DNA from: an uncultured Turicimonas sp.
Lineage (GTDB): Bacteria > Pseudomonadota > Gammaproteobacteria > Burkholderiales > Burkholderiaceae_F
DNA length: 64,000 nt
Direction of reading: 5' to 3'
NCBI GenBank assembly: GCA_947854175.1
Contig: CANTYJ010000022.1
Span: 1 to 64,000, forward strand
The notes under the pieces are model-generated. The model was given only the letters and a program-made list of their open reading frames with translations, made no database searches and had not been told where the DNA came from. A program made the translations under genes and the position numbers. This document shows, one piece after another, positions 26,392-36,444 of this stretch (its first letter is position 1; every line of letters starts with the position of its first letter).

Positions 26392-27747
26392 GTGATAAAT
26401 AATAAGAAGCTTTGTCTCCTGACTGTTGCTGTAGTGAGTGCTTTGACATTGACGGCATGTAACGACAAGAAAGAACAGGCTCAACAGCAGAGAGTGTCAC
26501 CAGTGGGCGTCGTCGAAGTGATACGCCAGGATGTACCAGCAGATCTTGTCTTCGTAGCTAAAACCGAAAGTTCCAGGGCGGTCGAAATTTATAGCCGAGT
26601 TTCCGGCTTTCTGGATAAAAGACTCTATAGAGAAGGCGGAATGGTCAAGAAAGGCCAAGTTCTATTTACCTTGGACAAACAACCCTTTGAAGTTCAGCTT
26701 CAGGAAGCACAGGCATCCTTGGATTCAAGCAAGGCAGCCCATTTAGTTGCCAAACAGAATCTGGACAGAATACGTCCTTTGGCTAAATTGAAGGCATTAA
26801 GTCAATCCGATTTGGACAGCGCTGAAGGACAATTTCAGACAACCCTGGCAGCTATTTCTAATGCTCAGGCACAAGTTGATTCTGCTCAATTGAATCTTTC
26901 TTACTGTACGATTACTTCTCCGGTTACCGGTTATGCAGGTTCTGCATTACAGACTGACGGAACTTATATCAATACAGGCAACTCCCATCTGACAACAGTT
27001 TATGCAATGTCTCCGATGTGGGTGACATTTTCCATGTCAGAAAACCAGGAGGCAAAGTTAAGCAAAGAAGTTGCTGACGGGTTGTTAAAGATTCCGGCAA
27101 ATTCACAATTTGTTGCTGAAGTCGAGTTAGCCGGCGGAGAAACTTACAAGTACCCAGGCCGCTTAACATTTGCAAGTCCTGACTACAATCCGAATACCGG
27201 AACATTTGAAATCCGTGCTTCTTTCCCAAATCCGGACAATGTGCTCAAACCGCAACAATATGTCCGTTTGAAAGTGATAGGCGCCAAATATCCTAATTCT
27301 ATTGTTGTTCCGCAAGTTGCAGTTCAGCAAGGCGGAAAAGGACACTTCGTCTGGGTGATTACAGAAGAAAATAAAGCTCAATACAGACCGGTTTCCGTCG
27401 GAAACTGGATTGGCAGTGACTGGCTTATCACCAACGGCCTTGAAGCAGGCGACAAGGTTGTCACTGAAGGCATGCTTACACTAGGTCCTGATGCTTCTGT
27501 GAAGATTGTTAAAGACGAGAAGCAGAAAGCCATTCCTCATGAAGATGTTGAGAAGTTATCAAAAGAACTTCCATCTTTTGTTCAGGATCCAGATCAGCTG
27601 ATTCAGGATGATCCTTTATCCGGAAGCTTACTGACCAATGTGAATGCCAACTCAAAGGGCAAATCGGCTCCTACGGAGATGAGTGAAAAGGATACAAAAC
27701 AGGCAGTTAAAGAAACACAACAGACTTCTTCCGGTCAGACTAAGTAA
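26392..27747 (+). CDS. RND efflux periplasmic adaptor (AcrA/MexA family)
   Basis: 451 aa, GTG start preceded by AAGGCGG. Lipoprotein signal with lipobox LTAC (C23). A biotinyl-lipoyl-like hairpin domain (SGFLDKRLYREGGMVKKGQVLFTLD), alpha-hairpin (about 100-165), beta-barrel and membrane-proximal domains follow. It links the inner-membrane RND pump to the outer-membrane channel. The C-terminal tail of about 60 residues beyond the usual end is polar and low complexity. First gene of a three-gene operon. Confidence 0.93.
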   Translation: MINNKKLCLLTVAVVSALTLTACNDKKEQAQQQRVSPVGVVEVIRQDVPADLVFVAKTESSRAVEIYSRVSGFLDKRLYREGGMVKKGQVLFTLDKQPFEVQLQEAQASLDSSKAAHLVAKQNLDRIRPLAKLKALSQSDLDSAEGQFQTTLAAISNAQAQVDSAQLNLSYCTITSPVTGYAGSALQTDGTYINTGNSHLTTVYAMSPMWVTFSMSENQEAKLSKEVADGLLKIPANSQFVAEVELAGGETYKYPGRLTFASPDYNPNTGTFEIRASFPNPDNVLKPQQYVRLKVIGAKYPNSIVVPQVAVQQGGKGHFVWVITEENKAQYRPVSVGNWIGSDWLITNGLEAGDKVVTEGMLTLGPDASVKIVKDEKQKAIPHEDVEKLSKELPSFVQDPDQLIQDDPLSGSLLTNVNANSKGKSAPTEMSEKDTKQAVKETQQTSSGQTK

Positions 27748-27761
27748 GCGGAGGTTGTTTT

Positions 27762-30700
27762 ATGTTCTCGAATTTTTTCATTAAACGACCGATTTTTGCG
27801 ATTGTTGTTTCAATCGTCATTGTCATTGCCGGTCTACTGTGCATGAAGCAGCTGCCGATTGAACAGTATCCGAATATGAGTCCGGTTCAAATCGTTGTAA
27901 CCGGTAACTATCCCGGCGCCGATGCCGAGACTGTTGCGCAAACGGTAGCAGCCCCGATCGAAACTCAAATTAACGGTGTGGATAACATGTTGTACATGAC
28001 GAGCAGTAGCTCGTCGTCCGGTGCAATGATGCTGACCGTTTATTTTGCGATTGGAACGGATCCGGACATGGCACAGGTTCAGGTTCAGAACCGTGTCAAT
28101 ATTGCGCAACCGAACCTGCCTCAAGAGGTTATTACAAACGGTCTGACGGTTGAAAAACGTTCTGATTCCATTTTGATGCTAGTCGGAATCTATGGAAAGG
28201 ACGACCGTTATACCCGTGACTACATTAACAACTATGCCAATGTCTATGTTCTTGATGCGTTAAAACGTGTTCCGGGTGCTGGACAGTCCCAGGTTATGGG
28301 TACAGCTGATCAGGCCATGAGAATCTGGTTAAATCCGGATAGAATGGCTTCTCTTGGTATTACAACCAAGGATGTCAGCAACGCAATTTCTATCCAGAAC
28401 CAGAGATTTGCAGCCGGTAACGTCGGTTCTTCGCCATCAACCAAAGACACTGTTCAAACTTTCCCTATTATTGCTCCTTCTCCCTCAACCGATGTTGAAG
28501 GATATGAAAACATCATTGTCCGTGCAAGCAATCAGGGGAGTGCGTTAGTCAAGGTTAAAGACGTTGCTGACGTATCTTTAGGCATGCAAAGCTATCAGGT
28601 CAACACCAATATGAACGGGTTGCCGACTACGTTCATTGCTGTTTATCAACAAGCCGGAGCTAATGCCCTGGATGTGGCTGACGGTGTGTACAAAGCCTTG
28701 GAGCAGATGAAGGATCAGTTCCCTGAAGGTATCGACTATAAGGTCGCAGTTGATACAACATCGTTCGTTAGAATTTCTATTGACGAAGTTATCAAAACCT
28801 TATTTGAAGCCGTTCTACTCGTTGTTGCAGTTATCTATCTATTCCTGCAGAGCTTCCGTTCTACAGCGATTGCCTGTTCAGCCATTGTTGTTGCGTTGAC
28901 CGGTACCTTTATCGGAATGCTACTGCTTGACTTCTCCATCAATATTCTGACGTTGTTCGGACTGGTGTTGGCGATTGGTCTTGTGGTTGACGATGCCATT
29001 GTGGTGGTGGAAAACGTCGAAAGAAATATGAGTGACTTCAAGATGAACCCGATTGAAGCCACCGAGCATGCGATGTCAGAAGTGTCGGGACCGATTATTG
29101 CCACGGTTCTTGTGCTGGCGAGCGTGTTTATTCCGGCTGCTTTCATGAGCGGAACAACGGGTATGCTATATAAGCAGTTTGCTATCACCATTGCAATCTC
29201 CGTTGCGATTTCCGGTTTTGTTGCTCTGACTCTGACACCGGCATTGTGTGCTTCGATGTTAAGGCACAGAGAAGAAGCCAAAAAAGGGTTCTTCCACTGG
29301 TTTAATAATTTCTTTATCAGAATCACTCAGGCCTATGGTAAATGGACGAAAGCTCTATTCCGTCACACCATGATTGTTCTGGCCTGTATGGCGATCATGT
29401 TCCTGGCGATCTTCCAGATGTTCAAGATTCTTCCGACGAGCTTTGTGCCGTCTGAAGACCAGGGTTATGTGATGGCAGCCATTATCATGCCGAACTCAGC
29501 AAGCTTGAACAGAACTACAGAAGTTTTGAACAAACTGGAACAAAACATTGAGAATGTTCCGGGTGTTGAAACTTCCAATGCGATTTCAGGTTTCTCTTTG
29601 ATTGACGGCGGTTTCAAGACAAGTGCCGGAACTTTCTTTATGACTTTGAAGTCATTTGAGGAACGTTACAAAAACTCTGAGACAGCCAAAAAGGAAAGTG
29701 CGGACGCTATTGTCGGAGAATTAGCTAGAATCGGCGCGACCACCCAAATGGACGGACTTGTTGTACCGTTGAATCCACCGGCTATTCCGGGTCTTGGTAA
29801 TACGGGCGGTTTTGAATTCTGGATTGCCGATACAAACAGCGGTTCACCTCAGCAATTGCAGTCTGTCTTAGAAGCTTATCTTGAAAAGGCCAAGTCCAGA
29901 CCTGAGCTTACTGGTTTGACTTCAACTTACTCGGCTTCCAACCAACAGCTTAAGATTAATTATGACCGTGACAAGGCTCAATTGCTCGGCCTGAATTCTG
30001 ATGATGTGTTTGACACATTACAGGCTCAATTCGGTAGCTCAATTGTCAGCCAGTTTAGCCAGTATTCCAGAGTCTGGTTTGTCATCATGCAGTCTTCTCC
30101 CGAGTACAGAAGCAGACCGGATGACGTCGGTAAGCTTTATGTCCGTAATAACAACAACCAGATGATTCCATTGTCTTCAGTTATTACAACCGAGTACACC
30201 AGCGGTCCCACGTTATTACCGCATTACAACGGGTTCCCGGCTGCCCAGATTATTGGTAATGCAGCTCCGGGATATTCATCCGGCGACGGTATGAAAGCGA
30301 TGGAAGAGATTGCGGCTGAAGTTTTACCGAGCGGTTATACCTACGGCTGGACAGGTATCAGCTACGAACAGCAATCCTCCGGATCATCTTCTGCGATTGT
30401 GTTCGGATTCGGTTTGTTACTGGTATTCTTGGTTCTTGCAGCCCAATATGAAAGTTGGGCACTTCCGGGCTCCGTTATTTTGGCAGTTCCATTTGGTGTT
30501 ATCGGTGCGTTACTGGCAACATGGATGCGTGGTCTGGAAAACGATGTCTACTTCCAGATTGGTATGCTGGTCATGATTGGTTTGGCAGCTAAGAATGCTA
30601 TTTTGATTGTTGAATTCGCGGTTGAGCTCAGAAACAAAGGTTTGGATCTTCTGACGGCTGCTGTTGATGCCGGTGAGATTCGCTTCCGCCCGATTATCAT

Positions 30701-31175
30701 GACTTCTTTAGCCTTTATCGGCGGTACATTACCTTTGGCTTTGGCAACCGGTGCGGGCGCTGCTTCACGTCACTCCATTGGTACAGGTATTGTGGGAGGC
30801 ATGATTGGTGTGTCCTCTCTGGCGTTGCTCTTCGTTCCGATTTTCTATGTCTGGTTTGAAGGCTGGGCTGAAAGACGTGCCGGTAAATCAGCTCTTAAGA
30901 CCGGTACCGAACTGGTCAGACGCGGAATTCCGCTTACTGACAAGGTTAGGTCAGCGTTGCTTAAATCTGCAGGAACTATTTATGACCCGAAGGCCTCTGT
31001 GGATATTACACCTGACGGCCAAGTCACTATCAAGAATTCTCCGGGATTTGATCCTGAAAAGATTAGAGATGCTGATTATGGTATCCCCGGTGAAGAAAAG
31101 CCTCAGAATAATGACGCAGACAATCAGACAACTAAAGCTGCAGCATCTGCTGAACAAGACAAGAAGGACAAATGA
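27762..31175 (+). CDS. RND multidrug efflux transporter (HAE-1, AcrB/MexB family)
   Basis: 1137 aa inner-membrane proton-driven pump. The N-terminus FFIKRPIFAIVVSIVIVIAG, the porter-domain motif GADAETVAQTVAAPIE, and the TM4 proton-relay pair in GLVVDDAIVVVEN (adjacent Asp residues) are clear. The core ends near residue 1040 as in AcrB; roughly 90 further residues form a polar tail rich in Asp, Lys and Asn (SVDITPDGQVTIKNSPG onward). Substrates cannot be told from sequence. The stop overlaps the channel gene start. Confidence 0.95.
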   Translation: MFSNFFIKRPIFAIVVSIVIVIAGLLCMKQLPIEQYPNMSPVQIVVTGNYPGADAETVAQTVAAPIETQINGVDNMLYMTSSSSSSGAMMLTVYFAIGTDPDMAQVQVQNRVNIAQPNLPQEVITNGLTVEKRSDSILMLVGIYGKDDRYTRDYINNYANVYVLDALKRVPGAGQSQVMGTADQAMRIWLNPDRMASLGITTKDVSNAISIQNQRFAAGNVGSSPSTKDTVQTFPIIAPSPSTDVEGYENIIVRASNQGSALVKVKDVADVSLGMQSYQVNTNMNGLPTTFIAVYQQAGANALDVADGVYKALEQMKDQFPEGIDYKVAVDTTSFVRISIDEVIKTLFEAVLLVVAVIYLFLQSFRSTAIACSAIVVALTGTFIGMLLLDFSINILTLFGLVLAIGLVVDDAIVVVENVERNMSDFKMNPIEATEHAMSEVSGPIIATVLVLASVFIPAAFMSGTTGMLYKQFAITIAISVAISGFVALTLTPALCASMLRHREEAKKGFFHWFNNFFIRITQAYGKWTKALFRHTMIVLACMAIMFLAIFQMFKILPTSFVPSEDQGYVMAAIIMPNSASLNRTTEVLNKLEQNIENVPGVETSNAISGFSLIDGGFKTSAGTFFMTLKSFEERYKNSETAKKESADAIVGELARIGATTQMDGLVVPLNPPAIPGLGNTGGFEFWIADTNSGSPQQLQSVLEAYLEKAKSRPELTGLTSTYSASNQQLKINYDRDKAQLLGLNSDDVFDTLQAQFGSSIVSQFSQYSRVWFVIMQSSPEYRSRPDDVGKLYVRNNNNQMIPLSSVITTEYTSGPTLLPHYNGFPAAQIIGNAAPGYSSGDGMKAMEEIAAEVLPSGYTYGWTGISYEQQSSGSSSAIVFGFGLLLVFLVLAAQYESWALPGSVILAVPFGVIGALLATWMRGLENDVYFQIGMLVMIGLAAKNAILIVEFAVELRNKGLDLLTAAVDAGEIRFRPIIMTSLAFIGGTLPLALATGAGAASRHSIGTGIVGGMIGVSSLALLFVPIFYVWFEGWAERRAGKSALKTGTELVRRGIPLTDKVRSALLKSAGTIYDPKASVDITPDGQVTIKNSPGFDPEKIRDADYGIPGEEKPQNNDADNQTTKAAASAEQDKKDK

Positions 31176-32689
31176 TGAAAAAAAGATTTTTAAGCATTTC
31201 TCTCTTGGCAGCCACAGTCATTTTAGCGGGCTGTACTGTAGGACCGGACTACAGGCGCCCGTCGCTGGATGTTCCGCTTGAATTCCGCCAAATCAGTAAA
31301 GAAGTGGAAGATAACGGTCAGTGGCTGACAGCCCGGTGGTGGACCCAATATCAGGATCCTGCAATTGATTATCTTGTTTCTAACTCAATTAAGAACAACC
31401 GGACTCTACAAAAGACGATGGCTAATGTTGAGAAAGCAGCCGCAGCATTAACCGTAGCAAGGTCTGATTTGTTCCCGCAGTTGAATTATCAAGGTGATGC
31501 GAACCGTCAACGTCAGAGCGAAAACACTGCAATGGGTGCCGCTCTTGGCGGAAAGCCTTATAACACTAAAGAGATACTTGCCAGTGCATCTTGGGAAATT
31601 GATCTGTGGGGAAAGATCCGCCGCCAAACGGAAAGTGCAACAGCTACTTTAAGATCGGTTGAAGCCGCTCACAAAGCAGCTCTTTCTTCTGTGATCAATT
31701 CTGTCGTCACTACTTATATAAGCGTACTGATGGTCGATGAGCAACTTACCGTTGCAAAAGAAACGGCCCAGAGTTATCTGCAAACTTATCGTCTGTTTAA
31801 AGTAAGAGCACAACACGGTAACGTTTCTGAGATGGAAGTTGCTCAGGCCAAGAGTCAGTGGCAGAGTGCAAAAGTCGAAATTCCCGTGCTGGAACAACAG
31901 CGCACAGAGCTTGTAAACTCCTTGTCTATTTTGACGGGTGTTGATGTTGCAGATATGCCGAAGTTTAAGAAACTCCGTCAGCTTAAAGTGCCGGTAATCG
32001 GAAAAGGAATACCAAGCCGACTGCTAGCCGAGCGGCCTGACATTGTGCAAGCTGAAGAGAATCTCAAGGCGGCAAATGCTGATATCGGTGCCGCTAAAGC
32101 GATGTATTTCCCGTCGATTTCTCTTTCCGGCGGAATTGGTTTTTCCAGTGAAGAGCTGAAAGATCTTGTGAAAGCCCCATCGAAAGTTTGGAGTATCGGA
32201 GGCAACGTGACCGGTCCTATTTTCCACTGGGGAGCTATTGAAGCCGGTGTACGTTCAGCTCAAGCCGATCAGAAAGCCGCTTTGGCAGATTACCTGCTAG
32301 CTGTCTCTCAAGCCTTTGTTGACGTCGATAATGCATTGAGCAAACGTCAGAAGTCTCTGCAGGAGTTGAAAGACAGAACCGGTTTAGTTGCCAGTCTGAA
32401 GGAGTATAAACGTCTTGCAAGAGCTCAATACAATGAAGGCTATACCGGTTATTTCACGGTTTTACAGGCCGAGCAATCTCTTTTGCCACAACAGTTAAAT
32501 TTGGCACAAGTCCGTGCTGAAACTCTGAGTTCCGTTGCAACAATCTATCAATCATTAGGCGGCGGCTGGATTGATATTGCTCTGCAGGAAGAACGCAAGG
32601 CAATTGAGGAATTAGAAAAAGCCGAACAGCTAAAGAAGGAACAAGCTTTAGCGGCCCCCGAAGATAAAGCTGAAAGTACGACATTCTAA
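31172..32689 (+). CDS. Outer-membrane efflux channel lipoprotein (NodT/OprM family)
   Basis: 505 aa TolC-like channel subunit. Lipobox LAGC (C21) is followed by TVGPDYRRP, the NodT-family start. Two OEP repeats (about 65-255 and 275-470) include ASWEIDLWGKIRR and LLAERPDIVQAEENL. Starts by overlap with the pump gene, completing a full tripartite efflux system without an adjacent regulator. Confidence 0.93.
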   Translation: MMKKRFLSISLLAATVILAGCTVGPDYRRPSLDVPLEFRQISKEVEDNGQWLTARWWTQYQDPAIDYLVSNSIKNNRTLQKTMANVEKAAAALTVARSDLFPQLNYQGDANRQRQSENTAMGAALGGKPYNTKEILASASWEIDLWGKIRRQTESATATLRSVEAAHKAALSSVINSVVTTYISVLMVDEQLTVAKETAQSYLQTYRLFKVRAQHGNVSEMEVAQAKSQWQSAKVEIPVLEQQRTELVNSLSILTGVDVADMPKFKKLRQLKVPVIGKGIPSRLLAERPDIVQAEENLKAANADIGAAKAMYFPSISLSGGIGFSSEELKDLVKAPSKVWSIGGNVTGPIFHWGAIEAGVRSAQADQKAALADYLLAVSQAFVDVDNALSKRQKSLQELKDRTGLVASLKEYKRLARAQYNEGYTGYFTVLQAEQSLLPQQLNLAQVRAETLSSVATIYQSLGGGWIDIALQEERKAIEELEKAEQLKKEQALAAPEDKAESTTF

Positions 32690-32715
32690 TAGCCTATAAG
32701 CTTTAGACCAAATAA

Positions 32716-32754
32716 TTGTCCGTTAGCCTAAAAAGTTGACGGACGATTTTTTTC
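32716..32754 (+). terminator. Terminator of the RND operon
   Basis: TTGTCCGTTA/TGACGGACGA pair over 10 bp with two G-U pairs around an 11-base loop, followed by a run of Ts. Confidence 0.8.
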
Positions 32755-33039
32755 TTATTTTCATTGGTGAATTTTTACATAAAAAGTCTCTGGCAATTTA
32801 CTTTCTTTATTTAGCAGACTGGAAGCGCGGACTTTATATCCAGATAATGAAATGCAGAGCTAAAGCTTCTAAAAGATATTTTTTCTTGGAGCATTTGAGA
32901 AACCAATATATGAAGTGTTGCCAACCTTGTCACCTCAAATGTCGTCCAACAACAAACGATAATTACTTCGGAAGGTTTTCGAGCCAAATTGGTCTGATTT
33001 GCGTACTTTATGGTACGAAAAAATAACCAAAGCGGAACG

Positions 33040-33062
33040 AAAAAAGAGGCCGGTTGACCTCT
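33040..33062 (-). terminator. Terminator of the minus-strand 1067-aa gene
   Basis: Read on the minus strand, AGAGGTC/GGCCTCT form a 7-bp stem with one G-U pair and an AACC loop, followed by TTTTT; it begins 19 bases after the stop codon. Confidence 0.78.
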
Positions 33063-33080
33063 CTTTCCAATTTCATATTT

Positions 33081-36000
33081 TTAAGAAATCCGTGTGGTTT
33101 CTTTTTCCACAGGAGACTCTTTTGAAGGCTCCTTAGGTTTGTCTGCGGAAGATGATAACTTGGCGGAGTTTGCTTCAGTTTTTTGCGAGGAAATTTTTCC
33201 TGTGATTCTGCTTTTGACAGAGTTCCAAAGGACAGCAACCCGTTTAGTAAAAGAAGTTGGAGAGGATGCCTCCTCCGTGCTCTTTTTATCCAAGGCGACT
33301 CTCATTTCTTCCAATGCTTTTAAGTAATCTTTGTAATTGTCCAAATAAAACGCTAATGCATGTGAGAAGTTGCTACCCAACATTCCGGATAAAAAGAGTC
33401 TGGATACTTCTTTGTAATCGTACAATGCTCCTTGGAATCTGACATAAATCAGACGTTCTTCAGCGGTCATCTTTTTGAGACGTTCCATAAAAACTTGTTG
33501 GGCACATGGCTGGTAATACCACATGTACATCAAGTCCAGGGAAGTGATGATCGTCTCTAACTCCATTGTCGGAGCTTTTCTGGCGAGAAGTTGAACAAAT
33601 TCCAAAGGTTTACTCATTAATTCAAGAATGTTTCGCTTTGGGAAAGCCAGTTCTATATGGGTAAAGCAAGTAAAAAGCTCTTTGGTTCCTTGAGAAAAAT
33701 CGCTTGTACGTAATCTGAAGTTATTACGCTTATCTGCAAAGCTCTCAATGATGCCTGCAACAGTATCTGAAGCAAACTTAGACACGATTGCAGCGGCCGG
33801 AACCAGAATTGCAGCGGCGGGCATCCCCGTAATAACCGGCAGAATCATCGCCAGCATCACGTTATAGACCATAGCGACCGGAATTGCCAAAATGCTTCTG
33901 AATAAGTTTCCAACAACTGCAGTTTTTGGAAATCCCCGAAAGATGTTATGCGAGGAGATGTAGATACCGTTTGCCAAAGCAATAATTGAAAAAACTAACA
34001 ATGGAGCTTTGTCAACAGTGATACCAAGAATATGTCCTAACAGAATGTTTCTGGTAAATCCTTCCAAAAGGACGACCGACATTCCTGTGTACATTAGAGA
34101 ATCACTGATACGTGACCAATTGATTAGTTGCTTCCAGTCAATTCTGGCACCTTTTTGGAAACCTCCTCCGGAAATTACCGCCTGGATAATATTTCGGATG
34201 CCGGTAATACTGAACCATATCAGCGCGCCGAACCAGGCTAAAACCCACCAGTTCTGAGTCAACAGGAAGGTAAGGAAAGCAGGAAGGAACCCAATGGTAA
34301 CTTTTAAAATATTGAGTAAGGTTGTATTGGTGTACCTGAACGGACTAGTTTTGCTGTCTGTTTTTTGTTGAGATTGTTTTTTTATAAAACCGTTGTCAGT
34401 TCTTTCGGTACGTCCGCCAAGTGTGACGATGTTGCCTTTTTTGGCCGTGACTGCGTCGGCGTAATGAGCCCGCCATTCCCGCTTTCTTGTCAACCCGAAC
34501 TTTAGGAATCCCAAATTATGGCGTATCCATTTGGTAATACCCGATTGATGGATTGGTTCCTTGTAAGTATCAGAAAATGAAACGGCGACTTCAAGGGGAA
34601 TCCTCATCGGATGAAGGGGGCCGTTTTTATTGTTGATAATTTTTTGAGCGCCTAGAGGTAATGTCTCAGGTACTGCTAAACCCATGCCATATCCGGTTCC
34701 AAGGGAATGGGTGGAGTTTGTTCCGAACCTACTGCCGAGTGGCTGTTTTTCATAAAAACTAAGAAGTCTGGGTATGTTTTGAAGAATTTCTGTAAGCTTA
34801 GTCTTTAAACGGGGGTCGTCTTTGACGGTCTCCTTCTTAAGCATATCAAGAATAATATGTTTAATCCGAAGAGCATCTTTATGGTTAATTGCAGATTGGA
34901 GATCGGTGACCGCGTTTAAATCATCTAATCTGCCCCGTAACCATTCTTTTAGGTTAAATACTTCCAAATGAGTAATCAGACCTTTTGAATCCCACAATAA
35001 CTCCAGAACCTCAGTGGATTTCATTCGGGCCGGTAATAAAATAATCCTGGAGTTGGGCCGTAACTCTTTCAAGGTCATCAAAAGATTAGCGAAATCAATT
35101 TTTAAAAGTTCCGGACGGTCATCATTTTGAGGAATCGTTAAATTTGGCAGGGAAGGGTTTTGATCCGGATGTATCCATTTCAGATAAAGCTCTTGCGCCG
35201 TCAGGGAATCAAGTTTTTTGATTTGGTCTGATATTTCTTCTGACTCTTTATCTGAAGAGACAACCGACTGAGATTTCAGTTCAGCAACTTTCTTTTCAAG
35301 ATAAGGAAGAAAACTTTGATGAGCGAACTCAGCCAAGTGAACAAAAGAAGGGCGGCCGCTACCTACAAACTCATTAAATTTTTGTTTGTTTAACTGAGGT
35401 AACTCTACTCCATAGAGCTCTGAAAGCTCCTTTATATGCTTTTCATTGAATAGTTCAAGGGTTCTAAAAACCTGATGTTCTGCCCACCGTTCGGCTTCAC
35501 GGCCTTTTTCCATAAATGCGACGGTGCGGGCATCCCTTAAAAATTCCAGGACGCTTTTTGGTCCGGTAAATCCTTTTGGTGTCCAAAGAATTTCCACATA
35601 CTTTCCTTTGAAAACACCTTTGAATTTCACGCATATCCTGACACTAATCTCCATGATGGAAGCAGCTTCCATTAATTCAAAAGCAATTTCCGGATCAACA
35701 TAATTGTGATAGACGACAGAAAGTCTTCTAATGCCCTTAACTCTGGCATCCATTAAGAGATAAGTCGGATTCTTACGTCCGTTTGTTGAAGAATCATGGA
35801 CGTGATCATCGAGTGTTTTCTGATTCCATTCTTCGGGCATTTCCAGAAGGAAATACTTGGTAAGGAAATTCCGGACGATTCGTGGATTGCCGGCGGCGAC
35901 TTTCTGGAAATCATGAATCAGTTTTAATTGTTCCGTCTCGTTATTACGTGAACGGACGATATCTTTCATGATTTGAATCAGCACACGCGAAGTATTGAAG

Positions 36001-36284
36001 CGGAAAGGTGTTTGAGCACTGCTAACCACTTCATTGTGAAGTGTTCTTAAAACTTCGAGTCGCTCTCTGGAACCGTCAGGACCATTGAGTCTTTCTAAAA
36101 GATTGACGACTGCCAAAGCCATACGGACTTCGTGGCTGTCAACCATATTCTGAATTCCGTGAGGATGCAGACAAGCAGCAAGAACATCTCTTTCGGAGGA
36201 TGAAAGAGTTCCATGATCAATGACCTGATTGATCATTTTCTGCAGGTACAAATCTTTTTTATCAAATTGGGTTTGAAGTTTCAC
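33081..36284 (-). CDS. Large membrane protein of unknown function
   Basis: 1067 aa, GTG start behind a purine-rich stretch (AAGAGAAAAAGAAA). I do not recognise the family. No signal peptide is seen. Residues 1-600 are a soluble, helix-rich region with conserved-looking patches (LACLHPHGIQNM at 36-47 with the preceding A, PFRFNTSRVLIQIMKDIVRS, TYLLMDARVKGIRRLSVVYHN). A glycine-rich segment (GTGYGMGLAVPETLPLG) lies near 530-546. Residues about 650-840 hold several membrane segments, followed by a soluble region and a Ser/Lys/Glu-rich tail. Monocistronic with its own terminator. It is well formed and clearly coding; only its function is unknown. Confidence 0.85.
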   Translation of the reverse strand: MKLQTQFDKKDLYLQKMINQVIDHGTLSSSERDVLAACLHPHGIQNMVDSHEVRMALAVVNLLERLNGPDGSRERLEVLRTLHNEVVSSAQTPFRFNTSRVLIQIMKDIVRSRNNETEQLKLIHDFQKVAAGNPRIVRNFLTKYFLLEMPEEWNQKTLDDHVHDSSTNGRKNPTYLLMDARVKGIRRLSVVYHNYVDPEIAFELMEAASIMEISVRICVKFKGVFKGKYVEILWTPKGFTGPKSVLEFLRDARTVAFMEKGREAERWAEHQVFRTLELFNEKHIKELSELYGVELPQLNKQKFNEFVGSGRPSFVHLAEFAHQSFLPYLEKKVAELKSQSVVSSDKESEEISDQIKKLDSLTAQELYLKWIHPDQNPSLPNLTIPQNDDRPELLKIDFANLLMTLKELRPNSRIILLPARMKSTEVLELLWDSKGLITHLEVFNLKEWLRGRLDDLNAVTDLQSAINHKDALRIKHIILDMLKKETVKDDPRLKTKLTEILQNIPRLLSFYEKQPLGSRFGTNSTHSLGTGYGMGLAVPETLPLGAQKIINNKNGPLHPMRIPLEVAVSFSDTYKEPIHQSGITKWIRHNLGFLKFGLTRKREWRAHYADAVTAKKGNIVTLGGRTERTDNGFIKKQSQQKTDSKTSPFRYTNTTLLNILKVTIGFLPAFLTFLLTQNWWVLAWFGALIWFSITGIRNIIQAVISGGGFQKGARIDWKQLINWSRISDSLMYTGMSVVLLEGFTRNILLGHILGITVDKAPLLVFSIIALANGIYISSHNIFRGFPKTAVVGNLFRSILAIPVAMVYNVMLAMILPVITGMPAAAILVPAAAIVSKFASDTVAGIIESFADKRNNFRLRTSDFSQGTKELFTCFTHIELAFPKRNILELMSKPLEFVQLLARKAPTMELETIITSLDLMYMWYYQPCAQQVFMERLKKMTAEERLIYVRFQGALYDYKEVSRLFLSGMLGSNFSHALAFYLDNYKDYLKALEEMRVALDKKSTEEASSPTSFTKRVAVLWNSVKSRITGKISSQKTEANSAKLSSSADKPKEPSKESPVEKETTRIS

Positions 36285-36399
36285 TTTCTTTTTCTCTTTT
36301 TATTGGACCCGTGATTCTACAAAATGACTGGTTGTATTTTAGTAAAAGAATATTAATTCAGGTGCTTAACGTAAGTTTTGACCGTGAAAACTATAAGGA

Positions 36400-36420
36400 A
36401 AGGCCGGCAGGACCGGCCTT
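36400..36420 (-). terminator. Hairpin downstream of the flavoprotein reductase gene
   Basis: Perfect 8-bp stem AAGGCCGG/CCGGCCTT with a 5-base loop, 24 bases after the reductase stop on the minus strand. No long T-run follows, so termination may be partial, or it may protect the mRNA 3' end. Confidence 0.6.
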
Positions 36421-36444
36421 ATTCCAACGAAATAATCTAGATGA

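Larger units (their letters stand above)
32690..33080. other. Intergenic region between convergent genes
   Basis: About 390 bases holding the RND operon terminator at its left end and the terminator of the minus-strand 1067-aa gene at its right end. I see no credible gene between; the one open stretch (32736-33026) begins inside the terminator, has no good RBS and shows no recognisable domain. Confidence 0.6.

Noticed and set aside
32736-33026. A 96-codon open frame after the RND operon.
   Set aside because: Begins within the terminator, has poor RBS, odd composition and no domain.
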